DNA from: Xestospongia bergquistia
Lineage: Eukaryota > Porifera > Demospongiae > Haplosclerida > Petrosiidae
Assembly: GCA_963965975.1 (NCBI GenBank)
Contig: OZ014412.1
Coordinates: 4,280,501-4,344,500, forward strand
Length of the DNA: 64,000 bases
Direction: 5' to 3'
The notes beneath the pieces were generated by a model, which was not told the DNA's origin, searched no databases, and saw only the letters and a program-made list of their open reading frames with translations. A program made the position numbers and the translations under genes. This document shows, one piece after another, positions 12,165-24,838 of this stretch (its first letter is position 1; each line of letters opens with the position of its first letter).

Positions 12165-12610
12165 GATATTACCTTCTTAATGGACATCATATCACCAAAT
12201 AATCTAGTCAGAGAGATCTGCAAGCTTCTGATCATGCCAAAGTCAGGTAGGGACTTGTTCCCTAAATTAAATGAGACATTGAGCCTGGCATATAGCCGTT
12301 CCTCCAGTATTATTCAACTTTATTCTTGAAATTTTGACCACTCTGAGGGTTCTGTGATCATATAAATGTAGACAGACATGTCATGATCGCTAATTACTTG
12401 TATTATATCGCAAGATAATGATGTTCTAGTGAAAGATTGTAGAAGTCATCAGGTACAGCAACAGAAACATATCCTTTCTTGTGCTTCTCATTAACTTATC
12501 CTCTACTATCTTGAGATGCAATTTTAAGTTAAAAGAAGTCTGCTGGTGGACAGCAACAGGGCTCTCCTATAATTTGCAACCTCTTTCAGTCATACCCTTC
12601 TCAATTTATT
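12165..12610 (-). pseudogene. phytanoyl-CoA dioxygenase pseudogene, copy 1
   Basis: Short stretches match PhyH exons of the 1.2-6.3 kb gene in order: 12165-12215 resembles exon 6 (ttaatggacatcatatcacc), 12280-12350 exon 3 (tgaccactctgagg), 12395-12500 exon 2 (cttgtattatatcgc ... gtgcttctcattaac), and about 12575-12605 exon 1 (ctttcagtcat). Exons 4, 5 and 7-9 are absent and the remaining pieces carry indels. A non-functional remnant, repeated at 21850-22290 inside the second copy of the block. Confidence 0.65.
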
Positions 12611-12700
12611 TGGGGTGTGGCTACTTTAAGCAAAATATAGTACTTAACAAGCAAACAAACTCTATGAAGTAATTTGTACTGGTATTATATCTAACTAATA

Positions 12701-14747
12701 TCAGTTATGCTGTGATAGTACAGCATAGGCTGGACATTCACTTGTTATTGGGTCCGTTATAATATTTTCACGTTGTGAGCCTGTGACCTGTTGAATTGGT
12801 ATCATTTCATAAACTTCAACAACAGCTTCACCATCACTATTGGCACCTAATTTAATATAATTTAATTTAATTTATAATATGAGACATGATAAAATAACTC
12901 ACTCTGCTTTTTTCGATGTTTATAACAATATAGTGATGTAACTATAATGTTTGCAATTAAAGATGCCATCATAATAATCACAGTAGTAGTAAACAAGGTA
13001 ATAAAGGTGGCTGGTATTGGTATATGATAGAAGAGATGTATCAAGAAATGTACTTACTACTGAAAGTATCAATTGAACTGGAATTAGGTGGTAAGCCAAT
13101 GTTACACAATGAAGAAGACATAGCTGAAAAAAGGAATTTAATACTGGAATTAATTCTAATAATATAATAACCATTGTCTTCAATGATACAATAGATTGCA
13201 TATTGCGTACTTGATGTTGTAACTATGATCTCCTGATGCAATGATGTCTTCCTACTAATCTCATCAGTTATGGGCTCTGTTAGAAAATTCTTGATCTCAT
13301 TTACTATACTTACTCCATACAATATAACAGCTGGATTATGACATGATGTACTGTACACATTATCTAGTGGTCCATCACAAGCAGATATAGTCCAGTTATT
13401 ACCAGTAGGAATATCACTAACACAATGATTAAAATATAACATATTATGACGAGGTATATCATAATGTAATATGGTAGTAGTATCTTCTATATAGAGATGA
13501 ACTAGACATGTTTCACTTCCAATAATAAAGTTATATTGAAGACATAAACTGTTATCAGAGATATTGACAATAGACAGATCTAATAGATCATGAGTACCTA
13601 TTGTATTTAGTTATAATGAGGTGATAAATATAAATATTTGACATACTTGTCTTAAATATATCTGATAAAAACACTTGACCACTGTTATATACTACATACA
13701 ATAGTGTAGTGTAGTATTTATATGGATCAAGTCTCATTGTAGCTATCACAGTAATATTGGATAAAGTGTTACTAATTGTCACATTATGTTGTGATAATGA
13801 AGCATTGAAGCAGACATTTTGTGAATCACAGCTCATTGTCACTACTTCTTTCAATGATAAACTACATAATTGTTCAGACTACAAACAAATAGAATATTGT
13901 CACTATTGTATGAATAAACATACCAATAATATAACATGATACTTCCAATATTGATCATTACGGACAGTCACTGGAAACTTGTAGATAGTGTCAATTTTAT
14001 TATTTGCTTTAAAAAAATTACTAACTTAAATGTTCTTGCCATAATTGCATTCATTACCTATCATATATAATGTGGTATTACTGTTCCATATTCCAATCCC
14101 TGCTCCATTGATTGTAGTAATATTAAGTCTATATTCTCCATTAGTTAGGTCAATAGGACAATAAGTGTAGTTAGTAGTATAGATTACTTCTGATGACAAC
14201 ACTTCTTCTCCTACACTTAATGTCACTTGATACCACACAATTAGCTGTCCTAATGTGAATGGAGGAGACCAGGAGAAGACAATACAACAATGATCTAACT
14301 GATATCCTTGGAGATCAGAAACTGTTTCAGGAGGACCTTATTTGAGTAAAAAATTTTAGATTATTTTTCATCATTACTTACCTTGTGCATAAGCATACAC
14401 AAACAATGTAAAAAGGCTATTCACATTGTCATCAGCTATGCACCTCACACTAGTACCATTATTAGCACTAGTTAGTACGAATGTTGTTGTGATCTTTATA
14501 CCACCACCAGGTAGATTAGTTTCTTTGAAAGTTTGGTCTATAGATCCACTAAAAGCAAACAAAAGACTATATCCGCTAAGGTTGGTAGCACACTCAAATG
14601 TTACATTGTGATTGAGGTAGACATATTGTGTCTCTGGAACAATGGCAAATATTGCTAGAGCACTACTATAAATTGAATAGTAATTGCTACTTAAGATCAT
14701 ATACCTGATACATAAGATGGAAGCAGCAGAAATAAAATAAAAATCAT
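12701..14747 (-). CDS. R2: class II Ig-FN3 receptor with short tyrosine-motif tail
   Basis: Nine minus-strand exons give 538 residues: 14705-14747, 14382-14654, 14058-14336, 13924-14006, 13647-13878, 13211-13597, 13058-13123, 12903-13010, 12701-12846. Signal peptide (IFILFLLLPSYVS); Ig-like (IVPETQYVYLNHNVTFEC); FN3 (PPF, WYQVTLSVGEE, YRLNITTING); D3 (two exons, phase 0 between); D4 (CVSDIPTGNNWTISACDG, HNPAVILYG); short Ser-rich stalk; TM (FITLFTTTVIIMMASLIANIIV). The 48-residue tail holds EVYEMI and CPAYAVLSQHN at the very C-terminus: two Y-x-x-[IL] sites, ITAM/ITIM-related but with non-canonical residues two before Tyr. No Death domain. All phases agree. Convergent with R1, divergent from R3. 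Paralogue R5 is its duplicate. Function is inferred to be a cell-surface signalling receptor. Confidence 0.85.
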
Positions 14748-15469
14748 TAAGCTTAGCCAATGCAATATCCCAAGGTTATAAATCACGTTAGATTCTTCTG
14801 CGTGTGAAAATCAGTTCAATAACACTGTTGCTGAGCAGACCCCGATAAAAGGGTTCCGTTACAAGATGAATTTCGTTGAAATCACATCTCCATGGTGACT
14901 GATTGTTGTAAACACCACGACTTTAGGCTTGGTCAATTCAACTGAAAGAAGTGCTGGTGAGTAAATCACGAAATCACAGTCAAATTAAATAGCATAATAT
15001 TTGTTGTTGTTCTTAATAATAATAATAATTATAACAATGTTTTAATGTATCGTTATGTTTGGCGTGAACACTCGCGTAATAATTAATCATACTACGACTT
15101 TAGACAATGCGCTTAATTAGTCTTGCGAGGCCAGACGTTTGACAGTTGCGCGATAATGTATTTGTGCTAATGTAGTATTTATATTGAAACCAATGTTAAA
15201 TAAACATTTAACAGCCAACTCTTGTGGCTTAAGCATTGCTGATGTGACAGTCCATGTAAAGCAAATGGATGCATGTGTGTGTGTTAAAGGATTGACCAAC
15301 CTTTTCAGAAGCCTTTTAAACCAGGCCAACGTTTGCAATCAGTCATTAACATAAATACATTTTCATCTTAAGAAGAATGCATTTGGAGTTTTTGAATGTA
15401 ATGAAATAAATTCATAATTTATACTGATATTATAGTTATTCATTATAGTTTGTTCAAGTCTAAATAACA
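14748..15469. promoter_or_regulatory. divergent promoter region between R2 and R3
   Basis: This 0.72-kb gap separates the two divergent receptor starts. A stretch near 14860-14985 (aaatcacatctccatggtgactgattg...) has a recognisable relative at 25660-25735 upstream of R7 (aaatctccatagtaacagattg...). Shared upstream sequence suggests a common control element; no TATA box was seen close to either start. Confidence 0.35.
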
Positions 15470-17688
15470 ATGATAGCAAGGTACGCCCACACATATTATT
15501 ATATATGCATAGAACACTCTATAGATCTACAACTACTTTGCTTATACCAGTACTTATATTCTTGATGATCCCACAAGTAGGTGGTAATAGCTTCTTCACT
15601 ATTGTACCAGAGACACAATATGTCTACCTCAATCATAATGTGACATTTGAGTGTGCTACAGACAGTACTAACTTAACTGGCCATGGATATACACTAACAT
15701 TTGCTTATCAAGGCACTGTAGATGCTACAGTTAATAATATTGTAATTGGTAATGTTATAAAGACAACAACAACATTTGTTGTATCTGAGGCTAACAACAG
15801 TACTGGTGTGAAATGTATAGCAAGTAATAACAATGTGGAGCCATTGGCAACTTCACTTGTGTATGCTTACGCTCAAGGTTAGTATTATTAATAATTATTT
15901 TTCTGCTAGGAAATCATAAGAATTTAGCATTAGAGTGCATTACTGTATGATGATAAATTTAGTTATCAATTTATTTTGGACATATGCATTCACACTAGGT
16001 CCTCCAGAAGCTGTCTCTAATCTCCAAGGATATCAGTTAGATCATTGTTGTATTGTCTTTTCCTGGTCTCCTCCATTCACATTAGGACAGTTAAGTGTGT
16101 GGTATCAAGTGACATTAAGTGTAGGAGAAGAAGTGATGACATCAAAAGTAATCTATACTACTAACTACACTTATTGTCCTATTGACCTAACTAATGGAGA
16201 ATATAAACTTAATATTACTACAATCAATGGAGCAGGGACTGGAATGTGGAAAAGTAAAATTATAACGTTTAAAACAGGTATGTCTCTGTTCCTATTTTGT
16301 TTGGTAATATGTATGTAGAATATACATGTGTATTTTTAACTTAGAGTGCAAACAAAAACCATGAAACAATAATGATCAATTTGATTTGTTTGTATATTAG
16401 TGCACTTTGAAATTTACAATTGTTACAGATCAGATACTTGATGTCTACTACTACAATCATATGACATATCGGATGAATAACTACTGGTGGTATTATTTTA
16501 AAATACCAGTAAGTAATCACATAATCAATTGATATGTCACATGACTATATTTTCATACAGTCCACTCAACTCTGTACTCAATCTATTATGAATACAACAG
16601 TGATGAGTTGTAACTTAAAGAATTCTTCTGATTGTTATAGCAGTACTAATGTTACTACCAACACTGACTCTAATGGAGATATAAATGTAATATCATGTAT
16701 AAATCTTTCTCTCCAAGAAAAATTCTATACGTGTGTATTTTTGTATTATGAATGTGGGCAAGCATTTCACACTATTCCTGTTAATACAAGTGAGGATTAT
16801 ATTGGTGCAATGCTGTTACATAAGCTTTCTGTAATACAGGTAGTCATGATCTTCAAAAGTTGAACATAATTGCTACTGCATGTGAAACAATGTGTCTTGA
16901 ATTACAATTTGTCAATGGTAGTACAATAAATACAGTATATTTTATCTTAGAGAATGATAATGCAAGCTATCCACTTGGCAATATATCTTATAACAATGAA
17001 CTTACCTTTACTAAATGTTTTAGTGATATACCTGCTAATGAGTGGACAGTATATACATGTTATGAAGCATTTAGTAATGGCTGTGCTAATCAAAGTGTAG
17101 CTGCTATAATATCTAATATTATGATACTGTCTTGTGATACATCGAGAAATGCAAAAAGTATTAGTAGTTACTCTGATAACACTGGTGATTTGTCTACTTC
17201 AACAGGTACATAATAATAGTAACTTGATTCAATTTCTGAATAAAGTAATATGATGCATAATTATGACTTTGAATTTATTCCTCATTTATATTGTGTAGAT
17301 GCAACTGTGAGTACGTTAACATCTCTAAAAAATCCCAATGAAAAGACTGGACTTAGTATATTCCTTATTATTGTGATCATAATCAGTGCAGTTGTGTTCA
17401 TATTAGCTATTTTGTTTGTAATAATTGGTAAGGACTTCTGACTATTGTTGACACTTATTTGTTTGTTTATATTATTGAACAGGTTTAGTTATAGCAAGAA
17501 AACAAAAAAAAGGTATGTCAACAATGTTATTATCAGTCTATGTTACTATATATAAAAATTTTTGATTAATTTTTTTAAATCCTGATACAGCTACCATAGT
17601 TCCTGAGCTATTTAAAAATTGGTTTAATCAGCTAGCTAGAAGAAGTCATTGCATCAAAGCTTCTGATTTGACAAAGAAGTTCAAATAG
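15470..17688 (+). CDS. R3: Ig-FN3 receptor with very short basic tail
   Basis: Nine exons give 524 residues: 15470-15480, 15525-15877, 15999-16277, 16429-16508, 16561-16789, 16840-17205, 17299-17427, 17483-17512, 17591-17688. Unlike R1, signal peptide (TTLLIPVLIFLMIPQVGG) and Ig-like domain share one exon. FN3 (VFSWSPPFTLGQLSVWYQ); D3 (WWYYFKIP, then NSSDCYSSTNVT); D4 is diverged (CFSDIPANEWTVYTCYEA) and lacks the usual GNNW; TM FLIIVIIISAVVFILAILFVII. The tail is about 43 residues, basic (ARKQKKA; ARRSHC; DLTKKFK), without tyrosine motif or Death domain. The first exon codes only MIA plus two bases of the next codon, the same minimal-start design as R1 and R7. A polyadenylation word aataaa follows near 17817. 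Possibly a decoy or adaptor-dependent partner of the other classes. Confidence 0.82.
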
Positions 17689-17841
17689 CTCTTTAGACTC
17701 AAAACTCCATGCATACCTTACAGCAGTATCCAGAAGCATCAAAATAATCTTTGGATAATTATAACCTTGTTACTTTAATTATATCCCTTTCAAGTCTACA
17801 TGTGTACATCAACTAAATAAATCTTTGAGTTTATTCTATAT

Positions 17842-17872
<31 letters not shown>

Positions 17873-18069
17873 ACCAGTGTGATTATATAGCACTTTTTTT
17901 AATTTTGGAACAATAATATTTGCTTTAATTTTATGATTAATTTATGATTTTTTAGTTAAAGTATGCATTATCTATATAAGTATGCATTATCTATAAACAG
18001 AGTATATACCAAAACTAAGAGCATATAATTTTTATTTTTAGTAATTTTTAAATATAACATTTGTGACAA
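17689..18069. other. R3 3' flank with (TG)n repeat
   Basis: Holds a likely polyadenylation word at about 17817 and a (tg)n microsatellite at about 17847-17872. The left edge of the second copy of the R1-R2 block lies just downstream at about 18090. Confidence 0.5.
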
Positions 18070-20152
18070 ATGTCGCCAAAAGACTACAGACTAGATAACT
18101 CTTATTTCAGTCTTCTTGTAGTAGCTGCAGCTGGTATCTTCACTATTGTACCAGAGACACAATATGTCTACCTCAATCATAATGTGACATTTGAGTGTGC
18201 TACTAATTTAACTGGATATAGTCTCTCATTTAACCACATCTTTGGTGGTGGATCTATAACTCCAACATCTAAACAAACTAATCTACCTAATGGTGGTATA
18301 AAGGTCACAACAACCTTCATCGTAACAAGTGCTAACAATGGTACTGGTGTAAGATTCCATGCTGAAAATGTTGATACTAATATACTTATATATTCTTCAA
18401 AAGTATATGCTTATGCTCAAGGTCTGTATGTAGTATTTATGTTAATATTTTAATACAAACCAGGTCCTCCTGGAGCAGTCTATGATCTCCAAAGATCTCA
18501 GTTAGATCATTGTTGTATTGTCTTCTCCTGGTCTCCTCCATTCACATTAGGACAGATAAGTGTGTGGTATCAAGTGACATTAAATGTAGGAAGAAAAGTG
18601 ATGTCATCAGAAGTAATCTATACTACTAACTACACTTATTGTCCTATTGACCTAACTAATGGAGAATATAGACTTAATATTACTACAATCAATGGAGCAG
18701 GGACTTGAATATTGAACAGTAACACAACAATGTTTAAAACAGGTAATATATATCAGATAGTTCCGTTAACAACAATAGATTTAATCTTAGTTCCTAAACT
18801 ATTGAATAGTATAGAAATATCATTTCAATTTGTTGTGATACATTAGAATAACTAATATTACATTCAGATTCAATGACTTCATCCTTATACTTTGACCTTT
18901 ACTTCAACCTCTTAACAGCAAGATGACGTACAAGTATGTTATTTATTTCTATTCGTAGTTCATACACTAAATGTGGTTTACTACAATTACATGAGTTATC
19001 GGCAAAATAACAAATGGACCTATTACTTTAAATTACCAGTAAGTGATCACATGATTTATTAATATGTCACATGACTTATTGTCTTACAGTCCACTCAATT
19101 CTGTACTCAACCTTTTATGAATACAACAATGATGAGTTGTAATTTATTGTTATAACCGTACTAATGTTACTATTATCACTGACTCTAATGGATATAAGAC
19201 TATAATATCAGTAATTGATCTTCCTCCTAGAGAGAAGTTCAATACATTTGTATACTTACAATATAAGAGTAGACAGATATTTCAAACTACTCCAGTAGTT
19301 ACCAGTAAGTATATTATATGTGTTTGTATATATTATTAATAGTTTATTTAAAGATGTGTTGTCTTTAAATGTCCCCAATGAACTAAGATATTGTACAATA
19401 CAACAATACAATACTCAGGAAAGTTCTAACTCCTCTGACTCAAATAATTCACCACAATTAACAGAAATGGTCACAAGCAATCAAAATAGAAATATAAGAT
19501 CTGATGGTTCTTCTCCAATTACTACTGATATGGTATTAGTTAATAATGATTAATGCTATCATCTAATATTTCAATCTCAGGAACCACAGATAAAGAGTTC
19601 TTTCAATAGTAATCCGATACAAACACCTGTAGAAAGTGATTCTCATAAGGTACAGTAATGTCCTTATTGTAACTATATGTTATCAACTATACTCTATTTC
19701 AATAGTCTGCTGTAGTTTATATTGAAGTTGAAGAAGTAAGAAAAAGACCAAATCCAGCTGCTGGACTACAATCTGAAGTCCAATATTCTAAAATTACATC
19801 CCAACCATGTAATATACATACATAATTAAATATTTATAAGATTATTTAATTTTTAGTAAACAGTAAAATTTTAAATAAACCACCATATCAGAAAGAACTC
19901 AAAGAGTTAGTCACAGCAAAAGTAGCACATAAATGGTTTCCTATTGGTATTGGACTTGGTATGAGTGGAGAACAACTTGAAGAAATACGAGAAAATTCCA
20001 ATGATATTCCTGACTGTTGCCTTGGTAACTTATTCTATGAATGGGAACAGAACCCTCACGAAGACAAACCATTTACTTGGAGCACTCTCCTTAAAGTACT
20101 GAGATCTGTTTTTTGCAAATGAACTGCAGGAACAACTTTTTCAATGTGACAT
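18070..20152 (+). pseudogene. R4: broken copy of R1 (ITIM/Death type)
   Basis: Homologous to R1 exon by exon: Ig 18131-18421, FN3 18464-18742, D3a 18959-19038, D3b 19090-19304, then tail exons about 19354-19532, 19581-19649, 19706-19808 and Death 19857-20152. Breaks: the signal-peptide exons are missing because similarity to R1 begins inside its intron (actagataactcttatttcag); FN3 has an in-frame TGA at 18706-18708; D3b lacks about 14 bp near 19146, shifting frame; one deletion of about 0.7 kb removed D4 and the TM exons (junction about 19350); the Death exon lost about 17-20 bp near 20110. The two ITIM-like motifs (VVYIEV, VQYSKI) remain intact in sequence. It cannot encode a membrane receptor as it stands. 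Confidence 0.85.
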
Positions 20153-20879
20153 ATAACTGTGTATAATTTTGAATGTCTTCTTATTTTTTTTATAATTTGT
20201 TCTTATTTTTGTAATTCACTTTATTTTTTAAAAAAAGAGTTGATTCTTTTATTTGTAGAGTTTATCCTTTTATTTTTAAATGTTTGATATCTTGATTTAA
20301 AAGTATATATTTTAACAAAAAATGACAACATAAATATTAATAGTCATAAAGTTCATGTATGTTGTATAAATTCTAAGAAATGATTGGCATCTTGTGGTTT
20401 AACATTTTATACATAGCTCTGTAAGGAATATATCATTTTAAAGTTAATTTTAACACACACATACTACTTGAGTAAACATAATATGTTATAATATATGATT
20501 AATTTCTATGGTTTCTAACAGTATGTAAATTTAATGACAAATGTATATTATACTATTACTATTATTTCCATATATGATGCATTTCTATGCCCTCTATGAG
20601 ATGACCTTCATAGCATATGTACAAATATAGCAAAGCCCTTTTTGTTATCAATGCTATGTGTAATGTATTATTATATTGTATTTGTTAAAAACTAATTAAG
20701 AAGTAGTCACGATGTGTTTGATGAATACCTTGTTTAGCATATACAGCTGTTAGTTCAATAGATCACAGATGTCAATTCGTAAATATGTCTTAAATTGTGT
20801 CAATTCGTAAATATGTCTTAAATTATTCTATAATAAAAAAAATAATTAGTAAAAGTATATATCACTAATACAAAGGATG
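20153..20879. other. second-copy 3' flank, no gene
   Basis: Repeats the DNA that follows R1. Contains a short tandem duplication, gtcaattcgtaaatatgtct at about 20770 and again at about 20798, absent from the first copy. Confidence 0.5.
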
Positions 20880-20883
20880 ATCA

Positions 20884-21066
20884 TTGATGATCTAATCTTA
20901 CTATATCAATAACATATCTACCTTCAAAGTCAGCATAGTTATTATAGGAAGGGTCATAGGTTTGCATGAGTAAACACTGTGGTATACCTGTGTGTAACTG
21001 TAATATAATTGGAATTTCAATATCAACCACAAATACCAGGTGATGGTTAGTACAAGGACCTCTTAT
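20884..21066 (-). pseudogene. unrecognised C-terminal exon, copy 2
   Basis: Duplicate of the segment at 11200-11381, with the LHTGIPQCLLMQTYDPSY and NNYADFEGRY readings still open on the minus strand. The upstream acceptor differs (cctataag). Family unknown. Confidence 0.35.
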
Positions 21067-21849
21067 AGGTCACCTTAATGACTTCATATTCTATATACAC
21101 AAATGTATATGTCATCTTATGGCAATACTTTAATTTATCAATAATATAACTCAAGTTTGTAAAATGTGAGATACATCTAATACTAAATGTGCTCATAGAA
21201 TTATTTGGTACTTTATAATTAAAAGATCAATATTTAGTAACTTCATTAAGACTAGCTATATATTGGTAAATTAAAGTACTGCTAGCAAAAATCAAATTTT
21301 GTGCTGTTGTTCATAAGGGCATTGGTTTGTTTTTGTTGGTCAATAGTTCATGCTAAACTACAAGTACTATGTAGACAGTTAAAGGTGTGATATATGTTGT
21401 CTAAATATAATCATCTATGTATGTGTATAAATAAATTATATTAACAACCTAGTTCAACAATATGTATATCATATGTGTAAACAACAACAAAACAATGTTA
21501 AAAATCTAATTTTAATAAATTGCTTAGTCAGCTAAATCAATTTGACAACAACTACTCACGCCCAGACGTCTACTTATATTAAGTGAGTAGGTGTTTAGGC
21601 ACAAGAGTAAATAACTAAATTTATAAAGAGGTGGCGGAGATCAGTTATTAAGTAATAGTTACCAATAACAATTATTATTATGAAGTGTTCATACATGTGA
21701 TGATCTAATATAAGTCACTGATCTAACATTAGATACATGTAATGTAAACCCAATACAATCAAGACAAGACTTGTATAATTAGGATTATCAAAACCGATAT
21801 AATGGCATTTAAATAAAGGAAGTCCAAATGCAGCTATTTAAAATTGATA

Positions 21850-22290
21850 TTACCTTCTTAATGGACTTCATATCACCAAATAATCTAGTCAGAGAGATTC
21901 ACAAGCTTCTGATCATGCCAAAGTCAGATAGGGACTTATTCCCTAAATTAAATGAGATGTTGAGCCTGGCATATAGCCATTCCTCCAGTACTGATCAACT
22001 TTGTTCTTAAAATTTTGACCACTCTGAGGGTTGTGATCATGTAAATGTAAACAAACATGTCATGATCTATACTTACTTGTATTATATCACAGAGATAGTC
22101 TAATGGATGATGCTCTAGTGAAAGATCATGGAAGTCATCAGGTGTAGCAATAGAAACATGTCCTTTCTTGTGCTCCTCATTAACTTATCCTGTTACTTTC
22201 TAGAGATGCAATTTTAAATTAAAAGAAGTTTGCTGCTGGACAGCAGCAGGGCTCTCCTATATTTCCTTCTGCTATACCCTTTTCAATTAT
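21850..22290 (-). pseudogene. phytanoyl-CoA dioxygenase pseudogene, copy 2
   Basis: Same order of PhyH exon remnants as at 12165-12610: exon 6 (21850-21895), exon 3 (about 21990-22035), exon 2 (22073-22205, better preserved: gtattatatcacagagat, gtcctttcttgtgctcctc) and a trace of exon 1. Exons 4, 5 and 7-9 are missing. Part of the duplicated block. Confidence 0.6.
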
Positions 22291-22310
22291 TTGGGGTGTG
22301 GCTACTTTAT

Positions 22311-22364
22311 AAGCAAACAATACGTAGATTACTTAACAAGCAAACAATACGTAGATTACTTAAC
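22311..22364. repeat. 27-bp tandem duplication
   Basis: Two adjacent copies of aagcaaacaatacgtagatt plus acttaac (22311-22337 and 22338-22364), just downstream of the R5 stop codon. Confidence 0.75.
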
Positions 22365-22416
22365 AAGCAAACAAACAATGTGAATTAATTTGTACTGGTA
22401 TTATATCTAACTAATA

Positions 22417-24533
22417 TCAGTTATGCTGTGATAATACAGCATATGCTGGACATTGACTTGTTATTGGGTCTGTGACAATATTTTCATATTGAGGGCCTGT
22501 GACATGTTGAATTGGTATCATTTCATAAACTTCAACAACAGCTTCGCTATCACTGTTGGCACCTAATTTAAATAGGATTATTACATGGGGCATGACAAAA
22601 CAACTCACTCTGTTTTATTCTATGTTTATAACAATATAGCGATGTAACTATAATGTTTGCAAGTAGAGATGCCATCATAATAATCCCAGTAGCAGTAAGT
22701 AAGGTAATTAACATAGCTGGTATTGGTATATGATAGAAGAGACTCATGTATCAAGAAATATACTTACTACTAAAGTTATCAATGTTGTCAATTGAACTGG
22801 AATTTATTGGTATGTTAGTGTTACATTTACACAATGAAGAAGATATATCTGAAAAAACAATGTAATACTGAAATTAATTCTAAATAACATAATAACTATT
22901 ACCTTCTATTGATATTTTAGGTTGTGTATTCTCAATACTTGTTGTGACTATGATCTCCTGATGCAATGATGTCTTCCTATTAATCTCATTAGTTATGGGC
23001 ATTGTTATGGATTTCTTGATCTCATTTGCTATATTTACTCCATACAATATAACAGCTGGGTTATGACATGATGTACTGTACACATTATCTAGTGGTCCAT
23101 CACAAGCAGATATAGTCCAATTATTACCAGTAGGAATATCACTAATACAATGATTAAAATATAACATATTATGACGAGGTATATCATAATGTAATATGGT
23201 AGTAGTATCTTCTATATAGAGATGAACTAGACATGTTTCACTTCCAATAATAAAGTTATATTGAAGACATAAACTGTTATCAGAGATATTGACAATAGAC
23301 AGATCTAGTAGATCATGAGTACCTATTGTATTTAGTTATAATGAGATGATAAATATAAATATTTGACATACTTGTCTTAAATATATCTGATAGAAACACT
23401 TGACCACTGTTATACACTACATACAGTAGTGTAGTGTAGTATTTATATGGATCAAGTCTCATTGTAGCTATTACAGTAATATTGGACAAAGTGTTATCGA
23501 TTGTCACATTATGTTGTGATATTGAAGCATTAAAGCAGACATTTTGTGAATCACAGCTCATTGTAATTATATCTTCGAATGGCAAATTACATAGTTTTTC
23601 AGACTGCAAACAAATACAATATTGTCATTATTGTATTGTTAAACATACCAATAATATAATGTGATACTTCCAATATTGATGATTACGAATAGTTACTGTA
23701 AACTTGTAGATAGTGTTGATTTTATTATTTGCTTAAAAGAAATTACTAACTTAAACATTCTTTTAATAATAATATTAATAACCTGTTTCATATAATGTAG
23801 TATTACTGTTCCATATTCCAGTCCCTGCTCCATTCATTGTAGTAATATTAAGTCTATATTCTCCATTAGTTAGGTCAATAGGACAATAAGTGTAGTTTGT
23901 AGTATAGATTACTTCTGATGACATCACTTCATCTCTTAAACTTAATGTCACTTGATACCACACACTTAACTGTCCTAATGTGAATGGAGGAGACCAAGAG
24001 AAGACAATACAACAATGATCTAACTGATATCCTTGGAGATCAGAGACAGCTCCAGGAGGTCCTAAACATTTAAAAGTAAATCATTGTTCATTTATTTCAC
24101 TATGAGATCCTGACAACATTAATAACAATTTTACACTGACCTTGAGCATAAACATATGCCAATAAAGTAAATATTGTCATATTAATGTTGTCATCAGCTA
24201 TACATCTCACATCAGTGCCATTAATAGTATACATCACAGTGAAAATAGTTGTGATAATTTTACCACCACCTGGTAGATCAGTTTCCTTAAATATTACATC
24301 TACTGATCCACCATAAGCAAATGATAAACTATATCCAGTTAAGTTAGTAGCACACTCAAATGTCACATTATGATTAAGGTAGACATATTGTGTCTCTGGT
24401 ACAATAGTGAAGATACCTATAAGTGATTAAAATTAACTATAATTAACAACTGCTACAACTTACCTAATACACAAGACACTGATGACAAAAAAATTGTAAG
24501 ACTTAGCTTGTAGCTAGACATCATCAAAAACAT
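22417..24533 (-). CDS. R5: class II receptor, paralogue of R2
   Basis: Nine exons give 564 residues: 24464-24533, 24141-24416, 23783-24061, 23649-23731, 23372-23603, 22903-23322, 22768-22848, 22609-22716, 22417-22562. Signal peptide (KLSLTIFLSSVSCVLG); Ig-like; FN3 (WYQVTLSLRDEVMSSEV); D3 (NVCFNASISQHNVTI); D4 (CISDIPTGNNWTISACDG); a stalk with two extra Cys; TM (MLITLLTATGIIMMASLLANIIV). The tail keeps EVYEMI and CPAYAVLSQHN and adds PQYENI, making three tyrosine sites. D4 uses a donor about 33 nt further on than R2. The start could be one of two nearby ATGs (24531-24533 or 24513-24515). Part of the second copy of the R1-R2 block: while R4 decayed, R5 stayed open. Confidence 0.85.
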
Positions 24534-24838
24534 GACTTCGTAATATTTACCAGTAAATACTGACTATATTGGGAATATTTTTCACAATACTCTAAAGTAT
24601 AGAGTGATTGTTCCTTTGTGTAGACCAATTTTATTTTGAAAACTTTGTGACTCTTTCAAAGTTCGTGTTTTTCTATTATTTGGTTGTATCCTCCTGAGGC
24701 TAACCAGTATTTCATAAATTATAATGTTGTACTTATACTAGACTAACTACTGGCACAGTATAATTATTGTACCACATTCTTCTTTCATGTACATATTTAT
24801 TTCATATACACATATATATTGCCCAGTAAAGCTATAGA
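24534..24838. promoter_or_regulatory. divergent upstream region between R5 and R6
   Basis: Contains the first copy (about 24708-24796) of a repeat also found at 25478-25568, beginning gtatttcataaattataatg. The two copies lie upstream of R6 and R7 respectively, so this is probably the old R7 promoter region duplicated with the gene. Confidence 0.4.
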
